A stretch of DNA of 64,000 bases from Isoetes taiwanensis. Taxonomy: Eukaryota; Streptophyta; Lycopodiopsida; Isoetales; Isoetaceae. Location of the stretch: positions 16,670,003-16,734,002 of the forward strand of contig JAJEKV010000030.1 of assembly GCA_021234155.1 (NCBI GenBank). The letters are read 5' to 3'. A program made the position numbers and the translations under genes. This document shows, piece by piece, positions 1 to 10,239 of the stretch. How positions within the stretch are numbered: position 1 is the stretch's first letter; every line of letters begins with the position of its first letter. The notes under the pieces are model-generated. The model saw only the letters and a list, made by a program, of their open reading frames with translations, ran no database searches and was not told the origin of the DNA.

Positions 1-496
1 AGGCGATTTTCGGCGCGGATCTACTTTGGGGTCTATTCTAAGTGTAAGACAAGCTTCATAAGGTATGTGCACGGATCAACCAACTCGTTTTTTGAATCTA
101 AACTTGTTTTTGGGTAGATTTAGGGCTTTTTGTATTTGTTGTTTGTTCTTCCTTCAACCTTCATTCTTCTTCTTCCATTCTTGCATCCTTCTTCCATACA
201 TATTCTTCCATTCCCTTTGTCATCTTCTTCTTCGATTCTTCCTCCTCTTATACTACTTCTTCCTCCTCTTATTCAAATTCTTACTCTTAATCCTCCTCTT
301 GCGCTTCATCTTCTTCGTATTCTTCCTCCCCATTTTCGGGTTCCTCCTCTTCTTCTTAGCCTTTTCTTCTTCGTGAATTCTTCCATTCTTCTTCTAATTT
401 TTTTTCCATCTAAGAAGACGTCGTTAAAAGACGAGACCCTTCTTCTTTCCAAAATTTTTCCTTATTAGTTGTTTTATACTATTTCTTTCTAATCAT

Positions 497-838
497 TGAA
501 TTTTTTGTTTTGCATGTACACTCCTAGCAAAATGTGTTGTTCTTGCAAAACAAGTTGGCACCTCTTCCAGGTAAGGATTTAATTTTTTCAATACGCTAAT
601 AAAATACTAATGCTTTATTTAGGTTAAATTGTTATCCAAGAAGGGGACGTCATTGAAACCACCCTCCCCATTGATTTTCCATATTTTTTTTTTCTTTTAA
701 TTTGTTTATTTATACTAATATTTTACTAATCATTGAATTTATTGTTTTGCATGTACACTCCTAGCAAATGCGTTGTTTGTGCAAAACAACTTTGCCACCT
801 TGTACCAGGTAAGCATTTAATTTTCAATATGCTTAATG
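497..838 (+). repeat. two copies of a ~105-bp exon-like unit inside the CACTA-like element
   Basis: The units at about 497-600 and 728-838 share the run TTTTGCATGTACACTCCTAG, a Cys-rich coding-like stretch (CxxC) and a donor-like end CCAGGTAAG. They look like a duplicated small exon with its 5' splice site. No open frame connects them to a recognisable protein. Confidence 0.5.
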
Positions 839-1089
839 TATTGATTAATGTATTTAGCTTAATTTATTGATTAATGTATTTAGCTAAAAAATTGGGGCTT
901 CATTTATTTTTGTATTTTTTTAATATATTTAAGCGACATCATTTAATGACGTTAAAATCTTATATTTCTTTATTGGTTAAATTCATTTTATAGGCTTTAA
1001 ATTAAATGTATTAACTTCATTCATAATAAATGTGTTATTATTATTTTTTTTTTCAATTTATAAAAAAAAATTAAAAAAAAAAAAAAATT

Positions 1090-1390
1090 TTTTAATACCG
1101 TAAAGCAACGCCGTTAAAACGACGTTGCTTAAATGGGCGCCACGCCGACAACGGCGCCGGGTAACGCCGCTACCGCCCGCCTACGCGGTCGCCATGCGTA
1201 TGCGACGCCGTTGAACGACGTCAGGTCGTCGCTTTAAGACGCCGCGGTTGCGACGCGTATAGCGACGCATAAAGGTCGTTTATCGACGCCCGACGCCGAA
1301 ATAGACGTCGTTTATCGACGTTTTGATCGTCGATTATCGACGCCTAAACGACGCCCGGGCGTCGTAATAGGCGTCGTAATAGGGCTTTAA
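1090..1390. repeat. CpG-rich subterminal array (GACGCC / GACGTCG motifs)
   Basis: Dense motifs such as CGACGCC, GACGTCG and TTATCGACG occur in both orientations within about 300 bp of otherwise AT-rich DNA. The array abuts the CACTACAAAA-type terminus at 1400. Such arrays bind TNPA-like proteins in known CACTA elements. Here that role is inferred. Confidence 0.55.
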
Positions 1391-1693
1391 TTTTGTAGTG
1401 ATTCGATTCCGAATGCCTTCATCCTCTCTCAATCTCTCACAATATCCTAAGAGGCCAGAGTTACCGTCACCACAAAATTGACTAAACTTGAAACGCCCCA
1501 AATGACGGTTTCTTGCCACTCAACGGATCCAATGGATATAAACCGCCATCCCGGATGTGATGTCGACACTTTTTTGAGCCCGCAAGGCGCAAATATGTCG
1601 AGGTCTAAGTTCTTATTTTTAGACCTCCTTTTTTTGCATTGAAGACTAGAGCATATTCATGAGTCAGTTGGATCCTTATCCACACATCATTTG

Positions 1694-2339
1694 GAGCTTC
1701 CATATCGCGTGGATCGCACGGCGCGAAATGAAGGTGTACAATTTGTATGCCCCAAAGACAATTAAACCGTTTGAGCGAACGTCCCATACTAACCTCGTTT
1801 TTGAAATTTGCAACGTGCATATGGAAATCGAAAAGTCCATTCTCCTACAATCCATGCTTTTATACAAAAGCAAATTCAAAATTCGAATTGTAGGGGGGCG
1901 GGAAGCCTGTATTGGGATGAAGTAAAGTTCCCGGTTACGAACTTTTAAGGCGCAATCGCAGCGCCTCGAAACGAAAGTCTGATACAAAGCTTCAACCTAC
2001 ACATTCAAATTTTGAAATGTAGAAGGCGGGAAGCTTGTATGGCCATGGACTCTAAATGAAAATAGGGCAAGACAAGAATCGGTGATGCGCATGCTTGGTA
2101 TCTGACAAACGAAGAGACACCGTCATGAGTTGCCGATATGCTATAATGCAAGTGGCTTTTTAGAAGCGCCACGTGTTGCGTCAATCTGTCTGACAACCAA
2201 CAGAATTAAATACATATGGCGCCATAAATGTGCGATCCCCCTTATTCCGGGAGAATATTCCAAGCAAATCTGACGGGAAAAAAAGAGTGAAAATATGACG
2301 TGGAATGGCTGATAGGAGGCCATTTTGAGACCCCAAATC
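1694..2339. repeat. 645-bp direct repeat, copy 1
   Basis: This is nearly identical to 3765-4408, about 2,068 bp downstream, with scattered substitutions mostly in the first 100 bases. Each copy contains two related sub-motifs (GGCGGGAAGC followed by TTGTAT or CTGTAT). At the right end of copy 1 the last ~45 bases are repeated again at 2352-2385. The pair brackets copy A of the acidic-protein gene. It has no TG...CA ends, primer-binding site or polypurine tract, so it is not called an LTR. Confidence 0.85.
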
Positions 2340-2885
2340 CCAAGGAGCGGAAATATGACGTGGAATGGCTGATAGGAGGCCATTTTAGTTCATAAAACAT
2401 AATATAACTTGGAATGATAGATATTTTATATGCAAATGGGAGACTATTGATGAGGGACTTGTGTTTAATTTTAATTTGACAACAAATAAGAAAGTGGATC
2501 ACACGATGCGAATTTAGTGTGTTCCATTTTTGTTGCATATGTACTATTCGCTTGGTGTGATCCTTCTTGAAAAATAATATGCTCTTTGAAAAGGGATAAT
2601 GACTTATGTACTTTAGAGTGGTAACACATGTACAGTAAAAAAACAAGTTAGGTATTCAAATGGAATTAGAAGCAAAAACTTTTTACATTCAAAATTTTTT
2701 ATGGCCGTATGGCTTTACATCAGAACATCATTTTGTAAATTTAAATGCCCGGAGGCTTCAACTATTCACAACAAAAAAGCCCGGAGGCTTGCAGTCATAT
2801 GGTAAGAAGCTGGAGACAAGCTGGAGGCAAGCTGGAGGCTAAGAACAAGGAAAAAAAAATAAGAGGTGCTCTGCCCTAACAAATT

Positions 2886-3308
2886 TCATTCATCTGCTTC
2901 ACCATCTGCAAAAAAAAATAAGAAATAACCGTTAGTTGAATGCTTAAGAAAAGAAAGAAAACATGCATGTACCATGAACTAATGCCATGAGCTCCTCGAA
3001 GTCAGCGGATTCGTCTTCAACTTCTTCATCTTCTTCATCATCTTCGACTTCTTCTCCTTCGGTAGACCACTCATTCTCTGAAGAATCTCCTATCCAGCCT
3101 TCAAGAACACCTGTGATGAACTCCTGCTCCGAAATTTCCTCTGATTCCTCATTCTCTGATTCCTCGTCAAAGGAATCGGGAGGAATCGAAAGGCATTCGT
3201 GAGAAGAACCGTGGGCAGCGGAGGGAACTGCGGAGGGAACACCTCTTCTAGCCATAATAGGCGCCTCTTGGAGGACACCTCCGGCTCTTCCGTAGCTGAT
3301 CTCTTCAT
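2886..3308 (-). CDS. small acidic protein gene, copy A (family unknown)
   Basis: I do not recognise this family. The gene reads from ATG at 3308 (MKRSA...EEPEVSSKR, basic) into a very acidic frame (SENEESEEISEQEF, GVLEGWIGD, then Glu/Asp runs) lying +2 relative to the start frame. The acidic exon ends at 2973 at a GTACATG donor. A TTTTTTTTGCAG acceptor lies at 2906 and a short last exon codes DGEADE plus stop at 2886. The frame change between the first two parts is best explained by a short intron. GAG|GTG donors and a phase-0 GACGAG acceptor are present, but no junction is proven. The layout, the second intron position and a downstream GCC(T)CCGGGC motif recur in copy B at 61,950, which argues for a real gene family or an element-borne gene. 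It lies between two 645-bp direct repeats. The protein would be about 100-120 residues, with no membrane segment. Confidence 0.5.
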
Positions 3309-3764
3309 GGCGATGGATTAGAGAAATTGGGCGGAGGATCTAGCGAAGATTGGGCAGAGATTGGGGGGAGAATGGGCGCCAATCTAGGCTGGAATAGATA
3401 TAGGCTGGATTAGACGTGAGAATCGTAGGAATGATTCGTATTCCAGTCCTATCAACCATCATTACATGCCATTATGTGCATATCTCGAAATTTGAGCCAT
3501 ATCCAATATCTTCCTTTTTTAACCTTATTCCTAAATATCCAATATCTTCCTTTTTTAACCTTATTCCTAAACCTATATGATTTGAGTTTAACCTGAAAAT
3601 GAACACCGATATAATTCGAATTTAACATACTATTTAATACCAAGATGCTACGTCACACTATGTCGATAATTGGGATTTAAAAAAAAAACACTCCAAACCC
3701 TCCTCGAGAAAACCACGTAAGTGCCGACCTCACTTGTGTTTAAGTTTAATTTGACAACAAGCAA

Positions 3765-4408
3765 CTTCCATACTGTGTAGATCGCACGGCGCGAAATGAA
3801 GGTGTGGTATTTTTATGCCCCAACACAATTCGCTTCGTGTGAGCCGAACGTCCGTACTAACTTCGTTTTTGAAATTTGCAACGTGCATATGGAAATCGAA
3901 AAGTCCATTCTCCTACAATCCATGCTTTTATACATAAGCAAATTCAAAATTCGAATTGTAGGGGGGCGAGAAGCCTGTATTGGGATGAAGTAAAGATCCC
4001 GGTTACGAACTTTTAAGGCGCAATCGCAGCGCCTCGAAACGAAAGTCTGATACAAAGCTTCAACCTACACATTCAAATTTTGAAATGTAGAAGGCGGGAA
4101 GCTTGTATGGCCATGGACTCTAAATGAAAATAGGGCAAGACAAGAATCGGTGATGCGCATGCTTGGTATCTGACAAACCAAGAGACACCGTCATGAGTTG
4201 CCGATATGCTATAATGCAAGTGGCTTTTTAGAAGCGCCACGTGTTGCGTCAATCTGTCTGACAACCAACAGAATTAAATACATATGGCGCCATAAATGTG
4301 CGATCCCCCTTATTCCGGGAGAATATTCCAAGCAAATCTGACGGGAAAAAAAGAGCGGAAATATGACGTGGAATGGCTGATAGGAGGCCATTTTGAGACC
4401 CCAAATCC
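3765..4408. repeat. 645-bp direct repeat, copy 2
   Basis: This is the second copy of 1694-2339. Identity is essentially complete from about 3865 to 4408. It stops at CCCCAAATCC, where LINE-1 sequence begins, so the LINE sits exactly at this repeat's edge. Confidence 0.85.
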
Positions 4409-4418
4409 GCCCTAATGA

Positions 4419-4706
4419 ATGTTTTTGCATGAACCAAAAGTGGTCGATGCCAAACAAGGAGGTAATCGACCCATCATTGTTAAATTTGAAAATGTGGCAG
4501 CCAAACAGAGAGTTCTAGCTCACCGCTCACATCTTAAAGGACACCGTGGTATTTGGATTGATAATGATCTAACACCACGACAAGCAGAAATGAGACGGAA
4601 GGAATGGGATAAGGTGAAGCAGCACAGAGAAAATGGAATGTGGGCCTTCCTTAGAGGAGACACAGCAGTTCTAACACAGCGCAAATATACTCCTAGATCA
4701 GATTAG
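4419..4706 (+). pseudogene. LINE-1 ORF1, C-terminal RNA-binding fragment
   Basis: About 95 residues remain. They contain RPIIVKFENVAAKQRVL and, further on, LTPRQAEMRRK, typical of the RRM-like and C-terminal domains of L1-type ORF1 proteins, which bind LINE RNA. The N-terminal coiled coil is missing through 5' truncation. The frame ends at TAG 4704-4706, directly followed in the same frame by ORF2. The stop context is TAG CAA TTT, close to the CARYYA readthrough context known from tobamoviruses, except at the last base. Confidence 0.7.
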
Positions 4707-7700
4707 CAATTTGACACCCTGCGGGTATGTAGCTGGAACATTGGAGGCTTCACAGATATTAAGTCCATAACTGCAACAGACTTCTTCCAGCAGATAGACA
4801 TAGTTTTACTAGTAGAAACTTGGGCACATGAGGCGAATACCTTACCAACACCTACATGTTTCTTGCAGATATATGCTACCTCAAAGACGAGAACATCAGG
4901 GAGAGGACGAGGAGAGGGAGGGATAGCATGCTATGCTAAAAAAGAGATTGCTGCATGCATTAAGGTGATCAAAGTCTGTGAATATTTGCAATACATACGG
5001 CTGGAAATACGCGATAAAATAGAACATGTTTTCATGGCAATATACTATCTAGCACCACTATCCTCAAAGATATACAAGAGTACAGGCTTATCAAAACGAG
5101 ATCCATTTATGCATCTCAGTTCGGACATTGCTCTCTTCACACAAAAAGGACCAGTAATCGTTACAGGGGATTTTAATGCGAGGACAGGTGATAAGCAAGT
5201 CTCTTGGATTTGTAATACGCAAACACATCCACTGTGGCTAGATGAAGAGGAAGCTTGGAAGGTTGCAGGACTGAACTGGCAACGATCCTCTCCTGATAAG
5301 GCCGGAAATACCATGGGTAAATATCTCCTTTCACTGTGTAGCTCTCTAGACTTGCTTATCTTAAATGGATGCAATAGATTCCCATATTCAGTTTGCTACA
5401 CTAATACTACATCACGAGGGGAAAGTGTAGTAGACTATCTAATTGCAGCCAAACACACAGCAGAGAAGTTCATTTCAGATTTTTGGATTGATACATCACT
5501 TCCAGAGTCAGAACATTCTCCTTTAGTTTTTCATTTAAAAGTCCAGGGGAGCAACAAAAGAGATTGTAAGCAGGGGAATAACAAGGTACATAAGAAAGTA
5601 GAGAATTTGATTTTGGATTATGGGAGGAGTGCAATGTATGCAGCTAAAGTTCGGGAAGAACTAGCACATGGGTTCCCATTTGGGGATGTCACAGAAATTA
5701 ACAGAGGCCTTAGGGAGAGGCTGCTGAAAGCTGCTACAGAAACTTTCTCCAAACCATTGCGAAAAAAGCGAGATAAGCTGTGGTTTGATACAGAATGCCA
5801 AAATGCAAGAGATCATTTGAAAAACACATACGGAGAGCGGAGAAAGTATTCCCTCAAATGTTATCGTAAGATGCTTAAGCGGAAGAAGAAGGTGTTCCTG
5901 CAGCACAAACAAAAGGACTTATATGCAAAGCTGTTAGACAGTCCAGCAGAATTTTGGAAAAATATAGCCATAAAATCAGCACCATGCAGAGATATAGATG
6001 CTAAAAAGCTATATGATTATGTAAAACACCTGTATTTTAAAGAAGGTGAGCAAGATGTAGTTGTACCATTTGTGCCCGAGGAGCCTTTGTTTACTATGGA
6101 TGAAGTGCATCAAGCCATCATGAAACTGGTGAATGGCAAAGCAGCAGATACAGTAGGACTTAAGGCCGAAATGTTGAAATGGGCCGGACAACCGGTAGTG
6201 GAAGTGGTAACAAATTTGTTCAATAAAGCAATGCTATCTGGAGTGGTGATAAAAGTATTGTGTCTATCGGACGATAATGGTAAGTAATCTCATGGCCAAG
6301 CTTTTTGGGACTGTTCTGGAGCAAAAGATATCAGAATGGGCAGATCATCATGAGGTTAGAGCCTTTACCCAAGCTGGTTTCTGCACCCAACACTGTACAA
6401 TAGATCATCTAGTTACTGTAAGAGTCCTGGCAGAAAAATCCAAAGGTAGAAAAAATGCAATGTATGGATGTTTCGTAGATCTCCGCAAAGCTTTCGATAC
6501 AGTGCCTAGAAGCAAATTGCTTCAAAGATTGATTGACGTGAACATTCCGGTTGAATTGCATGCAGCACTAGCAAGACTCTATGAACGAGTCATTGCACAA
6601 TTGAGTTCACCGCTGGTTGAGATGTGTGATAAAACAATAATCAGCAATGTTGGCGTTAAACAGGGCTGCCCAGCTTCCCCAACTCTATTTGGAATCTATA
6701 TGGATGATTTGGAAACATGGCTGAATAGGAATTGCACAGCTGGAGCATTCATAGCAGGGTACCTAGTCCAATTCCTTCTATACGCCGATGATATAGGATT
6801 GATATCAAGAACTAAAGAGGGTCTGCAAAGGCATCTTCAGGTTCTAGATGCATTTTGCGAATCGACAGGTATGACAGTAAATTTGGAAAAAACGAAGGTC
6901 ATGACATTTGGAACAAGACAGAAATATGTGTGCTACTTTCAAGGGCAGGAAATAGAACATGTAAATAGCTATAAGTATTTGGGTCTGGAATTAACAGATG
7001 ATTACAAGTGGAATTTGGCAGTTGACAAAAGGGTGAACGGTGGAAGAAAGGCTTTATTTGCCAAAAAAATCACATATTAGAGTGGACCATGAGATTACAT
7101 TTGTATAGGGCGCTCGTGCAACCAGTTATTCTTTACGGTTGCCAAGTGTGGGGGCCAGGATTAGCGAGGAAGAAATGGAAGGACATTGAGACAATACAGA
7201 AACGTTTCTTGATAGGTGAATTAGGGGTAAAGATACAAACTCCATACTCCATGATGCTGGCAGAGACGGGTATGTTACCACTAGAGGGAGAAGCAATCTA
7301 TCTGTTTCTTCTCTACATTATCAGAATTAAAAAATTACCACAGGAAAGGTTACCAGTTCGGGCTATGTATGAGTCACAGGAGGAGGGGTGGTTTCATGAG
7401 GGAAGGAAATGGTTGGCACGATGGAATATAGATATGATTGATCTACCAATACAACCAGAAGCTATACATGATCTAGTAAGAACAAAGGTCATTGATAAGA
7501 TATGGGCAAATGCACAGGGTAAAACGGACATGTACAGGAAGGATGTTAACCCTATGATTATTTATACAGCACAGCAGTATCTTCTGGATCCTTTGCCACT
7601 CGCTGCTAGACACCGTATTTGTAGGATGAGGGTTAGCTCCCATCACCTGCAGATCGAGTGTGGGCGTTGGCAAAAAGTCCAAAGAGCATTACGGGCATGT

Positions 7701-7910
7701 CCTGTATGTGGTTCCACAGATGTTGAAGATGAATACCATTTTCTTATTGCTTGTCCTGCATACGAAGCAGTAAGAGCACGATATCATCTTCATGAGGCCG
7801 ATCTAAGTAGTGTTCACACAGTGTTGCAAATGCCCTCTGCAAAACTAGCAGCATTTCTTCGTGATTTATTATGTGTGCGAGAAGCGCATTTAGAAAGACT
7901 AGATTTCTGA
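4707..7910 (+). pseudogene. LINE-1 ORF2: endonuclease-reverse transcriptase, frameshifted
   Basis: The N-terminal APE-type endonuclease is open from 4707 in the ORF1 frame, with SWNIGGF near the start, VETW, GDFNAR at about 5168 and SEHSPL at about 5508. Reverse transcriptase follows, with FVDLRKAFDTVPR at about 6472, GVKQGCPASPTLFG at about 6652 and the catalytic YADD at about 6781. The C-terminal knuckle CPVC...DEYHF...CP lies near 7700-7760. The frame breaks at about 6255-6280, where roughly 15-20 residues before the LMAKLFG motif are deleted or garbled, and again at 7078-7089 at a TAG. The copy therefore cannot make a complete protein. ORF2 nicks target DNA and primes cDNA synthesis during retrotransposition. 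Confidence 0.85.
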
Positions 7911-8020
7911 TAACTCAAATTTGGAGTGTTCCTGTGATTGTAAATATTTCGTCTCCTAGACCGCAGGGTCTATATGAGATAGTGAATACAATTTCATTTC
8001 ATTCATTTCATTTCATAATA

Positions 8021-9245
8021 AACAATAGTATGAACCATTGTTTAAACCATACTCTTCAATGGTATAAACCCATTGTTTCAACCTTCACAAATGTAATCAC
8101 CCTAATAACCATGGTTCCAGAGTTCACAGATACAGTAGCATATATCATTTGTTCAGTCTGTCTCAACCTGTGTGCTGACATTATGCTTTCCACATTCTAC
8201 AAGATGATCATGGTATGATACTTTCTTTTGCACCTCTTGTGTATGGGGTAAGGGGGGTAGGGGCCTAGGAGCCATGTGTAATATGATCCTAGTAGTTAGA
8301 CCTCTGTAATTCCCATTACAATGCGGCCTATGCATAGAGAGCCCCCCTGATCGTGGGCCTAGGGCCTTGACTGGCTTTCTATAGGGGACTTGTTCCAATT
8401 GCAGAGAGATCCAGGGTGTGCTTGTCTACCAGGGATCTATAGCAAGCTAGGCCCAATACCTTGTCACTGCGTGTGGGCAAGTTATAGGTTTGACCCCTCC
8501 TAGGTGATGTGTCACCTCAGTGAGATTAGGTTTTTTGGGGGAGGCTACCTCGTCTCTCTAGTTGCCTGCTACGGCAAGATACCTCTTGGAAGGAGCAGCC
8601 TTCCTGCCTCATTGGACCAAAAGAGATGCAACCTTGGAGTAGTTTTAGAGTTACGTCTCCGGCAGGCTACAGTCGAGACCTAAAGCTTTTCGATCTATCT
8701 GCAAAGTATGCATGGGAGGGGCGGATGGAGTGGACTACCCTTGCCATTGTTCTATTCCAGCCAACTCCAGTGCTACAACTTCCGTCTGCTGTTATCTTGT
8801 GGCCCAGACCATCAGTCCTACCTCCCAGAGTCTGAGCTTGGGTTAGGACCTCCATGTGATGCTACAGTGATGTTGTATTATGATGATGATGCTATGTTGT
8901 TAACGGTGCCTCACCCTTCGTGGTGAGTATATATATTGATTATGATGTATGTTGCTTGTGCTCACATTTACGCGCTTCCGCAGTGAGATCGACCCCGGGG
9001 AAGACACGTCTTTTTTTTGCATCAACTTTGAAGCACTGCCAGTAGTTGATGTCATGTGAACGGCCTCTTGTGATCTACAGAGTTGGCATGAGGGGATATC
9101 TATAGCTTATACGATGGGAGCATCATATAGGTCAGGGGTACAAGAGGCTTCAGGTCGCAGGAGCTTGCCTGCAGATGAAGTCGGCTTGCCATAGACAAAG
9201 TTTGGAACTGACCTGCTCCAGCAAACAAGATTGCAAAAAGAAACG
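8021..9245. other. no gene seen
   Basis: This stretch has mixed composition (more G+C at 8230-9000) and only short unsupported reading frames. It is possibly old repeat DNA. No terminal repeats were found. Confidence 0.4.
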
Positions 9246-9249
9246 AGAT

Positions 9250-10235
9250 GAAGCATGGGGATTTGAACCCCACCGAAATTCATCGGCCCTAATATGCTAA
9301 AACAAATAATCAACAGAGGAACCACCCAATTTCTTCCTTATACTGGCAGACATAAGCAGACAACATAAGAGGAAAACATGGGCTACATATATATTGGAAG
9401 CAAACACATTATATCCTTCAAACTGCTATGCCAAAACAACAAGCCCTGTGATGGCAAAAACCTTTGCTGCAAAAACACTGCTACTGAACACTGCGATGGC
9501 GAAACCCGCGCTGCAAAAATGCCGCCAATGCCCTGCCCTGCGCCGCCCTGCAAAAACCCATCAATGCCCTGCCCTGCTGCCTTCCATCTCCAATGCAGAA
9601 CCTCTCCATCTCCACATCGCCCTAAGCTGCCACTGAAAATAGAAAACCTGGCTTCTATACAAAGAAAAAATAGGGAAAAAAACCCAAGACATTAGAAAAC
9701 CCAAACCCAAATTTCTGACGTCATCTTTATATGCTTTTGGCATACTAATACTTGCTAGAACCATGCTAAATCTTATGTAAGCCCTACCTCTTTCTTCAAT
9801 TGCACAAAATAATAGACCTTTAGCAACCCAAAATGAAAAATTAATAATGGGATCAAGCTTAATAATATTAAAAGTAATGTTGACCGTTGACATTTTTTTA
9901 TCTATAATTGAATGGTTTGAACTCATAACCACTTGGTAATAGATCAATGATCTTACCAACTTGCCAAATCCATTATGGTGGTATATAATAAAGTTTTATT
10001 TCTTATATATAGGATGAAACAGTTATAAGGTAATAAAGGGATTTGAACCCTTGGCTTCCAGCCAACTATACTTACCGTTTGGACTAATAGAATAAAATTG
10101 TAATCCTTTACACGCATTATTCTATTAAACTATAATATATGACGCTCTTTTAAGCCCGTAAGAAGGAGTTGAACCTTCAACCTAATCCTACCTTGTTGTC
10201 CCAATGTCTTCCACCTCGTGTATTAAATTTGATGG
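9250..10235 (-). repeat. cluster of tRNA-like (pol III A/B-box) fragments
   Basis: Four T-arm/B-box-like sequences read on the minus strand: GGGGTTCAAATCCCC near 9254-9270, GAGTTCAAACC near 9908, GGGTTCAAATCCC near 10031 and GGTTCAACTCC near 10164. The unit at 9905-9965 also has an A-box (TGGCAAGTTGG) at the right spacing. The unit at 10028-10090 has a plausible D arm and an anticodon-like hairpin. None folds into a complete cloverleaf with paired acceptor ends. They are more likely tRNA-derived SINE heads or decayed tRNA genes than functional tRNAs. Confidence 0.4.
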
Positions 10236-10239
10236 ACAT

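Larger units (their letters stand above)
1..1400. mobile_element. terminal part of a CACTA-like (En/Spm) transposon
   Basis: The right end at 1391-1400 reads TTTTGTAGTG, whose complement starts CACTACAAAA, the hallmark of CACTA transposon ends. Immediately inside is a CpG-rich array of short GACGCC/GACGTCG motifs in both orientations (1090-1390), as expected for subterminal transposase-binding repeats. The rest is T/TTC-rich DNA with a duplicated exon-like unit. No transposase is visible and the other end must lie outside the window. The CACTA assignment rests on the terminus and the subterminal array only. Confidence 0.55.
4409..8020 (+). mobile_element. LINE-1: 5'-truncated non-LTR retrotransposon with (TTTCA)n tail
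   Basis: The element contains the end of ORF1, an in-frame TAG, an ORF2 with endonuclease, reverse transcriptase and C-terminal zinc knuckle, and a 3' UTR. The 3' UTR has a small hairpin (TAGACC...GGTCTA, about 7957-7973) and ends in a pentanucleotide tail (TTTCA)n at about 7989-8014. It starts inside ORF1, so it is 5' truncated. It belongs to the same lineage as LINE-2 (52.7 kb) and LINE-3 (63 kb), shown by the shared CxxC-x(n)-EDE-x-H-x4-C tail and colinear motifs. Confidence 0.85.

Noticed and set aside
65-468. Two overlapping Phe/Leu/Ser/Pro-rich reading frames
   Set aside because: They arise from TTC/CTT-rich simple sequence, have no domain, and lie inside the CACTA-like element.
2141-2383. 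Minus-strand frame with a duplicated ASYQPFHVIF segment
   Set aside because: The duplication comes from a DNA-level 63-bp repeat; no start context, homology or splice support.
1694-4408. LTR retrotransposon with 645-bp LTRs
   Set aside because: There are no TG...CA ends, primer-binding site, polypurine tract or target duplication. Kept only as direct repeats.
10020-10095. Functional tRNA gene on the minus strand
   Set aside because: T arm and anticodon-like hairpin are present, but the acceptor ends do not pair and the variable region is missing.
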